NCBI GenBank assembly: GCA_001897425.1
Contig: MKSW01000033.1
Span: forward strand, 354,717 to 418,716
Direction of reading: 5' to 3'
Source: Actinobacteria bacterium 69-20
GTDB taxonomy: Bacteria > Actinomycetota > Actinomycetes > Mycobacteriales > Nakamurellaceae
DNA: 64,000 nt
The notes beneath the pieces are model-generated. The model did not search any database, was not told the DNA's origin, and worked only from the letters and a program-made list of their open reading frames with translations. Below are positions 8,698 to 17,152 of this stretch, piece after piece. The position numbers and the translations under genes are program-made. Position 1 is the first letter of the stretch; each line of letters opens with the position of its first letter.

Positions 8698-10326
8698 CTA
8701 TCCGGAGGCACGCAGCAGCAACCAGAGCACCAGACGCTCGTCCGGATCGTCCAGATTGAGCCCGAAGATCTCTGTCATCCTGCGCATCCGGTGTCGAAAC
8801 GTGTTCTGGTGCAGGAATATTCGGCTCGACGCGGTGGGCACGTCACCGAAACAGTCCAGGTATGCGCGCAGGGTGTCCAGATAGCCGGTTCCCTTGTCCG
8901 CGTCGTGCGCGCACATCCGGTCCAGCACCTCGAGGGACAGCCGCGGGTCGCCGGCGATGATGTCCTGTAGATGCAGCAGGATGGTCCTGCTGCGGACGTC
9001 CGCGATGGTCGCAACAGCCGGCCCGTCGACACGCTCGGCCAACACCTGCAAGACCCGGTCGGCATCCGCCCGGGAGTGCGCGACCGCGGCGAGATCGCCG
9101 ACCGTGCCGCCGATCCCGGCTCGCAGGCGCACCCGCAGCGACTCGAAGGCCCGAGTGAGCACGCGACCGACCAGCGCCGGCAGCACCGCGCGATCGGCGC
9201 CCCGACCGGTGGGCAGCAACGCGTAGATGGTCCCGCCCAGCGTCAGGCAGGCGGCCATCCGGTGCTGGCTCTCGCAGAACACCGTCACGAGGTCGGCCGT
9301 GCGGGCCAACAACGTGCCATCCGCATCATCGGCGGAGCCGTCGATCTGGAAGCCGACCACCGTCACATCGTGGCTGTCGACCGTCGGCAGCACCTCGACG
9401 GCCGGTCCCGGACGGCCCAGCAGTACCGCACGAAGCGCCTCGCCGCGCGCAGCACGCTCCAGATCCGCAGTGGTGCGCAGCCGCAAGATGTGCAAGGAGG
9501 CCAGCCGCGCCGCGTCAGCCAGCGCACGCTCCGCGTCTGGGGGAAACCCGTCGTTCCCCTCGATGGCCCAGATCGACCCGATGGGTTCGTCGCCGGCCCG
9601 GATCGCGGCAGCCAACCGCGGCCGGATCCCTGGAACCTCGACCCGCTGCACGGACTTGCTACGCCGAACCTGGTCGTAGAGGTCCGCCAGCCGGAACTCT
9701 GCCGGTACCCGTCGCCCCAGGATGCCGGCCTGCCGCGCGTCATCGATGGGCTGACCCGGCACGTTGGAATAGGCGAGCACGTGCTGGTGCGGGTCCTCGA
9801 TCGCGATGGCGCCACCCACCATGGCTGCAACGGCGTTGGCCAGCGCGAACAGGTCCCCGGTGACGACAGCGGACAGCGGCTCCCGGCGGGCGCCCCGATC
9901 GCCCGCCACGGTGGCGGACAGCAGGAGGTGCAGATGCGGCCACGGCACCGCGTCGTCCACCAGCAGCAGTGCAATACGCCCCGATTCGGCAGCTCTGACG
10001 GCTGGCGCAAGGTCGTCGCCGTACGCCTTGACCACGACCGCGGCCACCTCGGCGGCCGCAGCCTGCCGGATCGCGGAGGCGGTGACGGGATCGGCGGGCC
10101 GGCAGCCGACCGCAAGCAGCAGCGTTCTTGGCCCGGGCGCAACCCCTTCGGCGATGTCCAGCAGGACGGGCTCGCCGGCAACCACATCGGGCCCGCGAGG
10201 CAGGCAGAGTGCCTGCAGCACCGGCGGGCCCACCGCGGCCAGCACCGACTGGAGCGTGTTCGCCCCGGCGGTCGGCACGGCACTCGGCACGGCACTCGAC
10301 ACGGCGGTGGGCACGGCGGTGGTCAC
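8698..10326 (-). CDS. PucR/CdaR family transcriptional regulator
   Basis: A 542-residue regulator. The N-terminal ~300 residues resemble the PucR/GAF-like sensory part, the middle resembles the CdaR GGDEF-like domain (AVLLGRPGP to DADRVLQVLAER), and the C terminus is the PucR helix-turn-helix: TLRAYLDCFGDVPTASSRIF then LHQNTFRHRMRRMTEIFGLN. It is the last gene after the racemase, GNAT and M20 genes on the same strand (55 nt from the racemase stop), so it probably controls this cluster in response to an amino acid or peptide ligand. The first ~17 codons repeat a Val-Pro/Thr-Ala-Val pattern from a short tandem repeat (ACGGCGGTGGGC-like), so the exact GTG start is uncertain. Confidence 0.88.
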   Translation of the reverse strand: MTTAVPTAVSSAVPSAVPTAGANTLQSVLAAVGPPVLQALCLPRGPDVVAGEPVLLDIAEGVAPGPRTLLLAVGCRPADPVTASAIRQAAAAEVAAVVVKAYGDDLAPAVRAAESGRIALLLVDDAVPWPHLHLLLSATVAGDRGARREPLSAVVTGDLFALANAVAAMVGGAIAIEDPHQHVLAYSNVPGQPIDDARQAGILGRRVPAEFRLADLYDQVRRSKSVQRVEVPGIRPRLAAAIRAGDEPIGSIWAIEGNDGFPPDAERALADAARLASLHILRLRTTADLERAARGEALRAVLLGRPGPAVEVLPTVDSHDVTVVGFQIDGSADDADGTLLARTADLVTVFCESQHRMAACLTLGGTIYALLPTGRGADRAVLPALVGRVLTRAFESLRVRLRAGIGGTVGDLAAVAHSRADADRVLQVLAERVDGPAVATIADVRSRTILLHLQDIIAGDPRLSLEVLDRMCAHDADKGTGYLDTLRAYLDCFGDVPTASSRIFLHQNTFRHRMRRMTEIFGLNLDDPDERLVLWLLLRASG

Positions 10327-10381
10327 CCTGGTAAGCCAATCACAGTCGCGCTGCCGCTGGGCGGCTTCGTATCGGCGCCGA

Positions 10382-11497
10382 TCACGGCCACCGAATCGGC
10401 ACGGTCTCGCGATGCACCGTCACGGCCGCCAGCGCGTCCTCGTCGACCTCGACGCCGAGGCCCGGCCCGGTCGGCACGGCGATGTGCCCATCCGAGAGTA
10501 CGAACGGTTCGGTGATGATGTCGCGGGAGTAGAACCGATCGGACGCCGAGGTATCGCCAGGCAAAGTGAATCCGGGTAGCGCGGCCAGCGCCATGTTCGC
10601 GGCGCGGCCGATACCCGTCTCCAACATGCCTCCGCACCATACCGGCACCCCACTGGCCGCGCACACGTCGTGGACCTGCCGGGCCTGCAGATAGCCCCCC
10701 ACCCGTCCCGCCTTGATGTTCACCACGCCGGTGGCCCCGAGGCGGATGGCGTCGGCCGCGCTCTTGGCCGAGGTGATCGACTCATCCAGGCACACCGGTG
10801 TTCGTAGTTGGCGCGCCAGTTCCGCATGCTGCGTCAGGTCTTCCTCCTCCAGCGGCTGTTCGATCAACAGCAGGTCGAACTCATCCAACCGGGCCAGGTG
10901 CCGGGCATCGGCGAGGCGATAGGCGGTGTTCGCATCCACCTGCAGCGGGATGTCGCCGAAGCGTTCCCGCACCGCGCGGACCGGCTCGATGTCCCATCCC
11001 GGCTTGATCTTCAGCTTGATGCGCACGTAGCCGGCGTCCAGGTAGCCGGCCACCACGTCGAGTAACTCCGCGACGGACGGCTGGATGCCGACGCTCACCC
11101 CCGACGGGATCGTGGCGTGCACGGCGCCCAAGTAGTCGGCCAGCGACATTCCGACGCACCGCAGCTGCGCATCCAGCACTGCCAGTTCCAGCGCCGCCTT
11201 CGCCATCCGATGGCCCTTGAAAGGCTCCAATACCGCAGCGACCTTCGACGCGGTGAGCGACTCGATGCCGGCCAGCGCCGGCACCAGGAACCGGCGGATC
11301 GTGGTGGCCGCCGCTTCGCTGAACTCCGGGGAGTACACGGGGCTGGGCAGCGTGACGCACTCGCCCCATCCCGGCTGCCCGTCGAGTTCCATCCGGACAA
11401 GCAGCACATCCCGCTCGGCCTGCACGCCGAACGATGTTTCGAAAGGCGTCACCAGCGGCATCCGCACCTGCACCAGCTCGGCGGCGGTGAGTTTCAT
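10382..11497 (-). CDS. N-acylamino acid / N-succinylamino acid racemase (enolase superfamily)
   Basis: A 371-residue member of the muconate-lactonising/o-succinylbenzoate synthase branch. Start ATG 11497 has CAGGAGGG upstream; the ORF opening at 11602 is too long. Landmarks are the catalytic KxK in KLKIKPGWD, metal ligands in VDANTAYRL, LIEQPLEEEDL and CLDESITS, the second catalytic Lys in VNIKAGRVGG, and WCGGMLETGIGRAAN. The sequence reads very like the Amycolatopsis N-acylamino acid racemases, which also have OSBS activity. No other menaquinone genes are near, while a COG3375 GNAT overlaps it by 4 bp (ATGA) and an M20 hydrolase precedes that. The context therefore supports racemising N-succinyl-amino acids rather than making menaquinone. 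Confidence 0.9.
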   Translation of the reverse strand: MKLTAAELVQVRMPLVTPFETSFGVQAERDVLLVRMELDGQPGWGECVTLPSPVYSPEFSEAAATTIRRFLVPALAGIESLTASKVAAVLEPFKGHRMAKAALELAVLDAQLRCVGMSLADYLGAVHATIPSGVSVGIQPSVAELLDVVAGYLDAGYVRIKLKIKPGWDIEPVRAVRERFGDIPLQVDANTAYRLADARHLARLDEFDLLLIEQPLEEEDLTQHAELARQLRTPVCLDESITSAKSAADAIRLGATGVVNIKAGRVGGYLQARQVHDVCAASGVPVWCGGMLETGIGRAANMALAALPGFTLPGDTSASDRFYSRDIITEPFVLSDGHIAVPTGPGLGVEVDEDALAAVTVHRETVPIRWP

Positions 11498-12450
11498 GAC
11501 GATTCCCTCCTGGTCAGGTAAGCGCTGTGCGGATCCAGCCCGACGATCCGGTGCCCGTCGGCAAGCACGCCGGCAAGGGCCTCCCGGAGCGCCGCGCGCC
11601 ACTGGCGGGCGAGCGCCGGATCGGTGCGTCGCAGTGCCTCCACGTCAACGGGCAATTGCAGTAGCCGTTCATGGCCGGTGCCGGACTGCAGCTCCGGCTG
11701 CTCGTCCTGCCGCGCGCACAAGACAGTGACCGCGTCGGCTGCGGCGGTGACGGCCGCGCCGGGAACAGGTTTACGCAGGTCCCACTCGACCAGCAGCCGG
11801 TCGCTGTGGTCACCGGCGTTGATGTGGTCCGTCATTTCGCCGTAGAAGTCGGGCAGGTACGCGGCGACCGTGGCGCCGAGCTTCACCAGGTTGAAGTGCG
11901 CGTTACGCCGGATCAACGGGTCAAAGGTCCAGGCAATGACGGCGATCCCGCGTCGCAACGCCCAGGCCCGCTGGTGCAGCTTGAGCACGTACCCGATGGC
12001 GCGGCCCTGATGCGACGGCAGCACCCCGGCGATGTGCGAGTGCAGTGCGCCATGGTCGGTGTGAAAGCCGGTTGCGGCACCCACCATCCGGTCACCCTCG
12101 AAGGCGGCGGCAACGTAATTGCCGGTGTAGTCGAACGCGCGCAGCATCGCCGGCGGAAGCGGAGCACCGGCGGGGTGCTCCCAGATCTGTTGCAGCACCT
12201 CGGCTGCCTGCTGATGCCCGGCCGGGTCATCGATCGTTCGCACCTGTACGCCGCTGCGCGCAGCAGCGCGTTCGGCATCCCCCTCTGCCCGGGCGAGCCT
12301 CTCCGCGGTGACAGCGGCCGCGGAGTCGGCAAGACCGGTCTCCTCGCTCCGCGCTCGCTCATGGGCTACGGTGTCGCTCACAGAGCCCAGCGTGCTGAAG
12401 GGCACCGGATCGACGCATCGTCGCGGCAACCGATCATTGTCCGGGTGCAT
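11494..12450 (-). CDS. GNAT acyltransferase, COG3375 type (probable amino-acid N-succinyltransferase)
   Basis: A 318-residue predicted GNAT. The first ~65 residues are variable; a GTG at 12381 is an alternative start. The conserved part begins at VQVRTIDDPAGHQQ and includes AAFEGDRMVGAATGF, HSHIAGVLPSHQGRAIGY (the acyl-CoA-binding loop) and AWTFDPLIRRNAHFNLVKLGA, which is diagnostic for COG3375. In Geobacillus and other bacteria this family pairs with N-succinylamino acid racemase and transfers succinyl from succinyl-CoA to D-amino acids. Here the stop overlaps the racemase start by ATGA, which makes the same role likely. Substrate range cannot be read from sequence. Confidence 0.85.
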   Translation of the reverse strand: MHPDNDRLPRRCVDPVPFSTLGSVSDTVAHERARSEETGLADSAAAVTAERLARAEGDAERAAARSGVQVRTIDDPAGHQQAAEVLQQIWEHPAGAPLPPAMLRAFDYTGNYVAAAFEGDRMVGAATGFHTDHGALHSHIAGVLPSHQGRAIGYVLKLHQRAWALRRGIAVIAWTFDPLIRRNAHFNLVKLGATVAAYLPDFYGEMTDHINAGDHSDRLLVEWDLRKPVPGAAVTAAADAVTVLCARQDEQPELQSGTGHERLLQLPVDVEALRRTDPALARQWRAALREALAGVLADGHRIVGLDPHSAYLTRRESS

Positions 12451-12462
12451 GGTTCTGGGCCA

Positions 12463-13587
12463 CTATCGCGGCGACCGCACGGCGTCCACCAGCGCCGCCA
12501 CCAGAGCAGCCCGGTCGGCCATGGCGGCGACGCTGGCCCATTCCCCTTCGGCGTGCGCGTGATCACCGACCGCGCCGAGCCCGTCGAGGGTAGGCGTGCC
12601 GACGCCCGCCGTGAAGTTGCCGTCCGACGCACCGCCGACCGCCGCATCACGCAGCGGAGGCAGGCCCATCCCCTCGGCGAGTGATCTGGCGAGCGCGAAC
12701 AGGCCGGCCGATGCCGCGCCATCCAGCGGGGGCCGGTTGATCTCGCCGGTGAGATCCAGGCGTGCGCCCGGCAGCGCCGGCAGCAGGCCGCGCATCGCCT
12801 CGTCCACGCGCCGCTGTTCGGCCGGGTCACCCGCTCGCACGTCGACGGAGATCTCCGCCAGGTCCGGGATGGTGTTCATCGTCCGCCCGCTATGCAGCAC
12901 GGTGGGGGTGACGGTGGTGCCCACGGCGGAGGCGCCGAGGGCGTCGATGGCGAGCACCTGATGGGCGGCCTCGATAGTCGCGTTGATGCCGGCCTCGGGC
13001 TCGAGACCGGCATGAGATGCCTTGCCGTGCACCTGCATCCGGTACATAGAGATTCCCTTGCGCGCGGTCTTGAGCGCGCCGGCGGCGCTGGCCTCCAGAA
13101 CCAGGGCGGCCCGCGCGCCGGTGGCCTCGGCCTCGATGAGGGCGCGGGAGGTCGGCGAGCCGATCTCCTCGTCCGCGGTCACCAGGACCGTGACGCCCGT
13201 CAGGTCGTCCAGCGCGGCCAGCGCGTGGAACAGCTGCGCCAGGCCCGCCTTCATGTCGAACACGCCCGGTCCGGTCGCCCGATCCCCGTCGACCGAGAAC
13301 GGCCAACGATCCAGGGTCCCCATCGGCCACACGGTGTCGCAGTGGCCGACCAGCAGCACCTGCGTGGGACCGCCGCCGCGCCACAGCAGGTGCCGACGGC
13401 CCTGGATCTCATGGACCAGGGGCGTGATGCCGATCAGTTCCTGCCCGAGATCGCCGACGAGTTCGGCGCAGGCCGCCACTGCGCCGAGATCATTCGACGG
13501 CGACTCGCAGGAGACCAGCGTCGCCACGTCGTCCAGGATCTGCTGCCGCCGGGCCCGGAGCCACGGCAGCAGGGTCGCATGGTTCAC
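12463..13587 (-). CDS. M20 family metallohydrolase (probable N-succinyl-L-amino acid deacylase)
   Basis: A 374-residue M20 peptidase/deacylase of the carboxypeptidase G2-like group. Zinc and catalytic motifs: VGHCDTVWP (His ligand and Asp), GPGVFDMKAG (bridging Asp), TADEEIGSP (catalytic Glu and Glu ligand), and an HAEGEW late His ligand; the dimerisation domain contains GKASHAGLEPEAG. GTG start at 13587 overlaps the stop of the preceding serine hydrolase by GTGA. With the GNAT and racemase downstream it completes the three-enzyme D-to-L conversion set, where it would release the free L-amino acid. A general N-acyl-amino acid or glutamate carboxypeptidase role is the alternative. Confidence 0.9.
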   Translation of the reverse strand: MNHATLLPWLRARRQQILDDVATLVSCESPSNDLGAVAACAELVGDLGQELIGITPLVHEIQGRRHLLWRGGGPTQVLLVGHCDTVWPMGTLDRWPFSVDGDRATGPGVFDMKAGLAQLFHALAALDDLTGVTVLVTADEEIGSPTSRALIEAEATGARAALVLEASAAGALKTARKGISMYRMQVHGKASHAGLEPEAGINATIEAAHQVLAIDALGASAVGTTVTPTVLHSGRTMNTIPDLAEISVDVRAGDPAEQRRVDEAMRGLLPALPGARLDLTGEINRPPLDGAASAGLFALARSLAEGMGLPPLRDAAVGGASDGNFTAGVGTPTLDGLGAVGDHAHAEGEWASVAAMADRAALVAALVDAVRSPR

Positions 13588-15008
13588 GCCGTGCTCCGCG
13601 CGAACACCCGGCCGCCGACCCGCAGGTACCGCGCCGCCTCGTCGGACCCGGGCGCCGGCGCGGGGAACATCACCGCCGGGTGGGTGCCGCGCAGCGGAAC
13701 GGCAGCCACCAGCATGACCGCGTCGGTCGATTGCGAGTGCGGCACCAGGTCGAATGTCTCCGACAAGCCCGGGTCCCCGGTGGACTCATCGGCCTCGGCC
13801 GTGACCGTGGCGGCGACCCGACCGTCCGCGACCCGCACCTCGACCGCCTTTCCATAGTGGAGATACGTTCCGGCCAGCCGGTCGACGTCGACGGCGGGCG
13901 GGTCCGCCGGCGGGCACACCTGTTCGGGCACGGGCGCACCCGCGAGTCCGGCGAACAACGGAGCGGCGAACGCCTCGAACAGCCGGCCGCCGTCCGGCCC
14001 GTTGGTGAGCAGCACCGCGACGCTGCCGGTGGGCGGATGCACCCGCAGGAACGAGAACTGGCCGTCCGTCCCGCCGTCGTGCCCGAGGACGGTCTGGTCG
14101 CCCCAGCGGTAGCGGATCCAGCTCGCGCCGATGCCCTCGATCGCTCCGAAATCCGGAACGGCAACCTGGAGCCGCTGCATCTCGTCCACCGCCGCCTGCG
14201 AGAGCAGCCGGGTGCCATCCGGAGCGAGGCCGCCGGACATGTGCAGTCGCGCGAAGGAGACCAGGCCCGCCGGATCGGTGAATGGGGTGGATCCGGCCGG
14301 CCCGGCGGAATAGGGCATCGCCCAGCGCGGCGCCGGGACCGCCGGAGCACCGTCGGGTCCGGGGACGTGCCCGATGGCCACGCGGTGCAGGATGGCCTGA
14401 TCGGCGAGCGTGCCACCGGGGATGCCGAGCGGATGCAGGAGCCGCTCGGACAGGATGCTGTCGAAGTCCGCCCCCCGCATGGTCTGCAGCAGCACCCCCA
14501 GGACTGCGAATCCGGGGTTGCAGTACGAGAAGAACTCCCCGGGGCGATGCAGCATGTCGATCCCGGCCAGGGACGCGACGTATCGGTCCACCGCATCCGC
14601 GCCGCGGCCGAAGTCGCCGAAGTAGTCCCCCTGGATCCCGCTGGTGTGGGTGAGCAGGTGGCGCACGGTGATCGCAGCGCTCGCCGCCTCGTCACCGACG
14701 TCGAAGGCGCCGAGGTAGGTCCGGACCGGCTCATCCAGCGCGACGAGGCCGTCATCGACCAGTTGCATCACCAACGTCGCTGTGAACAGCTTGGTGATCG
14801 AACCGATCTGGAACCAGCTGTCGGCGGTGACGGGGTATTGCGTGGCGCAGCTCAGCACCCCCGCGGCACCGGTGACCAGTTCGTCGCCACGAGCCAGCGC
14901 GAACGCCGCGCCCGGCACGTCGAACCGGTCCAGCAGCGCGGCGAGCCGATCCGCCAGCTCCGATGCTCGACTCTGCAGCGGCGGGCCGGCCTCTTCGAAG
15001 GTGCTCAT
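13584..15008 (-). CDS. Class-C beta-lactamase-like serine hydrolase
   Basis: 474 residues from the ATG at 15008 (MSTFEEAGPPL); the longer ORF to 15092 lacks support. PF00144 fold: SxxK in IGSITKLFTATLV, YxN as Y-C-N in FSYCNPGFAVLG, HTSGIQGDYFG, and HDGGTDGQFSFLRVHP in the KTG-equivalent position. A C-terminal beta-rich region (AGTYLHYGKAVEVRV) resembles lipocalin-like extensions of such hydrolases. Translationally coupled to the M20 gene by a GTGA overlap, so it probably supplies substrates (amino acids or D-peptides) to the racemising pathway. No signal peptide. Confidence 0.86.
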   Translation of the reverse strand: MSTFEEAGPPLQSRASELADRLAALLDRFDVPGAAFALARGDELVTGAAGVLSCATQYPVTADSWFQIGSITKLFTATLVMQLVDDGLVALDEPVRTYLGAFDVGDEAASAAITVRHLLTHTSGIQGDYFGDFGRGADAVDRYVASLAGIDMLHRPGEFFSYCNPGFAVLGVLLQTMRGADFDSILSERLLHPLGIPGGTLADQAILHRVAIGHVPGPDGAPAVPAPRWAMPYSAGPAGSTPFTDPAGLVSFARLHMSGGLAPDGTRLLSQAAVDEMQRLQVAVPDFGAIEGIGASWIRYRWGDQTVLGHDGGTDGQFSFLRVHPPTGSVAVLLTNGPDGGRLFEAFAAPLFAGLAGAPVPEQVCPPADPPAVDVDRLAGTYLHYGKAVEVRVADGRVAATVTAEADESTGDPGLSETFDLVPHSQSTDAVMLVAAVPLRGTHPAVMFPAPAPGSDEAARYLRVGGRVFARSTA

Positions 15009-15125
15009 GGAGTGGCACGTTAATCCGGCCGGGTCGGCGCGGCATGGTCGCTGGGCACGATCTGCTGCGCCGGGATTGTGGCCGTAGCACACCCGCCTGC
15101 CACCGGCGCACGCGCATGGGCGGAC

Positions 15126-15520
15126 CTACACGCGGTGGAGCGGCCCCAGGTTCGCGCGCAGCCCGACGTTTGCCAGCTGGTAGGCCACGACGAGCAGGCC
15201 GACCACCTCATCCGGATCGGCAAGGTCGCGCTCGATGGTGCGCGACCCGGTTCGCCGCACCCCTGGGATCGCCTCGGCCAGTTCGGCAGCGGTGACGGTC
15301 GGCATGTCTATGGCGAGGTGCAGCCGCTCGGGAATCGCCACCGGTCGCACGGCACCGGCCTGCCGCACCGCCTGGGCGGCACCGTCCCGCTGATCGCGGC
15401 GTTGGTCTCTGCCGTCATCAACTGCTGGGCCCGGGGATAGCCGTGGCCGCCGCGCACGACCTGGTCCATGATCGCGATGCCCGCGATGCCTTCCATGTCC
15501 ACCGAGATGTAGACCTGCAC
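15126..15520 (-). pseudogene. M55 D-aminopeptidase (DppA) pseudogene with large internal deletion
   Basis: The reverse strand opens with an intact RBS (AGAAGGAG) and a GTG start reading VYISVDMEGIAGIAIMDQVV and LMTAETNAAISG, the N terminus of zinc D-aminopeptidase DppA including the DMEG metal ligands. The frame then drifts into nonsense, but the +1-shifted frame resumes as PVAIPERLHLAIDMP and AEAIPGVRRTGSRTIERD, which is a DppA C terminus, up to the stop at 15126. About 140-150 central residues with the remaining zinc ligands are missing, and N- and C-terminal parts are in different frames. Intact DppA is ~270 residues. It sits between two serine hydrolase genes of the D-amino-acid cluster and is non-functional. 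Confidence 0.8.
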
Positions 15521-15559
15521 GCGAAACTCCTTCTCTCACATGCCGAACGGCGTCTCGGG

Positions 15560-16972
15560 CTAGCGAGCGGAAGCGACCGGCCCCGCGCCGGGCGCGGCCA
15601 TCCGGTGCCCCAGTCGCAGCCCCCAGCGCAGTGCGTCCACCCGGCCGGCACCGTCGCGCAGGAAAATGCCGGCCGGCTCGGCGGGATCGTCGTCGGTGGC
15701 GAGCACGTCGTCCCCGACGAAGCGCGCCCGCAGCCGTGGCCCGTCCAGCACCGGTTCTGCCGGGTAACGCGTCCGCACCGTGAGCCCGTCATTGGCGCGT
15801 CGCACTTCCACGTACGCGTCGCCGGTTCCGTAATCGCCGGTCAGTTGGTCGATGTCGGCCGGCGGCGCCGTTTCGGGCAGGGGCGCGACGACAGTGCCAA
15901 GCACGTGGTGCATCGCCCAGTCGAGCACCAGTCGGCCGAGCTGCTCCCCGGGCCGGGCGTTGGTCAGGGTGGTGACGGCGAACTCCTCGTCGGGCACCAT
16001 GGCGAAGGCCGATAGGTGCTGGTAAGACACATTGCCGCCGTGGGCCACCAGCAGGTATCCGGCGCGCTCCCGCAGGAACCAGTTGATGCCGACGTCCATC
16101 GCCGGGTTCATGCTGCTTCGCGGCCGGCGCATCATCTCGCGGGTCGAGGTGTCGATCGGGGCTTCGATCGCGGCGGAGCCGTCGCCGCCGGCACACTCCC
16201 CGGTGAGGTGGAACCTGGCGTAGGCAAGCTGGTCGCGCACCGAGGACACGATGCCGCCGGTCGGAGTGAAGCAGCGCGGCATCGGCCAGTCGGGCACCGG
16301 GACCTGCGCGCCGTTCTTCGCCCTGTGGCCGACGGCATGCCGGCGGTTGGCGACCTCGGCCGGGAACAGGAAGGTGTTCATGAGGCCCAGCGGTTCGAGA
16401 ACCCTGCTGCGCAGCAGGTTTTCGTAACCGTCATCGGCGACGGTCTCGACGAGGCGGGCGGCCACCACCAGCGAGACGTTGTTATAGGAGGCGCGGTCGC
16501 CCGGCGCCGTGTGCTGCGGCACTCCCGGCAGCTGCTCCGCGACCGCGCGGGCCAGGGCGTCGTCTCCGGGGCCGGTGTCGAAGAATACGTCACCGACCCA
16601 GCCGGCGGTGTGGGTGAACAGGTCGGCGACTCGGACAGCGGCGCGTTGGTCGTGCAGTTCCGCCGGGCAGGTGAGTATCCCGGGCAGGTACTCGTGCACC
16701 GGGCGGTCCAGATCGAGCAGGCTGCGCTGCACCAGCGATATGGCCAACGTGGCGGTGAACGTCTTCGAGGTCGACCCGATCATGAAGAGCGTGTCCGGGT
16801 CGATCGGCAGCGGATCGGCCCGGCTGGTGACGCCCGTGGTCGCGACGGTGTCCACGCCGCCGTGGGTGATGCCGACGGCCGCGCCCGGCACGCCGAGTTC
16901 CGCCGCGGCGCCATCGAGGAACTGCTGAAGGTCGCGCTGCAGGGCGGTGGCGGCGCTCGCGGGGGTGGACAT
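15560..16972 (-). CDS. Class-C beta-lactamase-like serine hydrolase
   Basis: 470 residues from ATG 16972 (MSTPASAATALQ); the ORF opening at 17107 has no support for its extra 45 residues. PF00144 motifs: SxxK in MIGSTSKTFTATLA, YxN as Y-N-N in ASYNNVSLVVAARLV, and HGGNVSYQHL as the KTG-equivalent. C-terminal beta-rich extension (TGDYGTGDAYVEVRR) as in its paralog at 13584. Probably the first gene of the operon running down through the DppA remnant, serine hydrolase, M20, GNAT and racemase to PucR. The two paralogs share architecture but differ in sequence, so they are not a recent duplication. Confidence 0.86.
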   Translation of the reverse strand: MSTPASAATALQRDLQQFLDGAAAELGVPGAAVGITHGGVDTVATTGVTSRADPLPIDPDTLFMIGSTSKTFTATLAISLVQRSLLDLDRPVHEYLPGILTCPAELHDQRAAVRVADLFTHTAGWVGDVFFDTGPGDDALARAVAEQLPGVPQHTAPGDRASYNNVSLVVAARLVETVADDGYENLLRSRVLEPLGLMNTFLFPAEVANRRHAVGHRAKNGAQVPVPDWPMPRCFTPTGGIVSSVRDQLAYARFHLTGECAGGDGSAAIEAPIDTSTREMMRRPRSSMNPAMDVGINWFLRERAGYLLVAHGGNVSYQHLSAFAMVPDEEFAVTTLTNARPGEQLGRLVLDWAMHHVLGTVVAPLPETAPPADIDQLTGDYGTGDAYVEVRRANDGLTVRTRYPAEPVLDGPRLRARFVGDDVLATDDDPAEPAGIFLRDGAGRVDALRWGLRLGHRMAAPGAGPVASAR

Positions 16973-17152
16973 GGCGGTGACGCTAGCCGTCGACCGGCGG
17001 CCGACCATGGTGCCGAGGCACGAATCTTCCCGCGGTACATGTGCCGGGCCCACCATCCGGAACGGTGGAGCCCTCCGGATGATCAACTGCCGGGTATGAC
17101 GGGCCATGCCCTTCCTCGGGGATGCCCTTCCTGCGGCGGGTGCGCCTCCGGG

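Noticed and set aside
10382-11497. menC (o-succinylbenzoate synthase) for menaquinone
   Set aside because: The family is dual-function, but no men genes are near and the COG3375 GNAT/M20 context favours the racemase role; not excluded biochemically.
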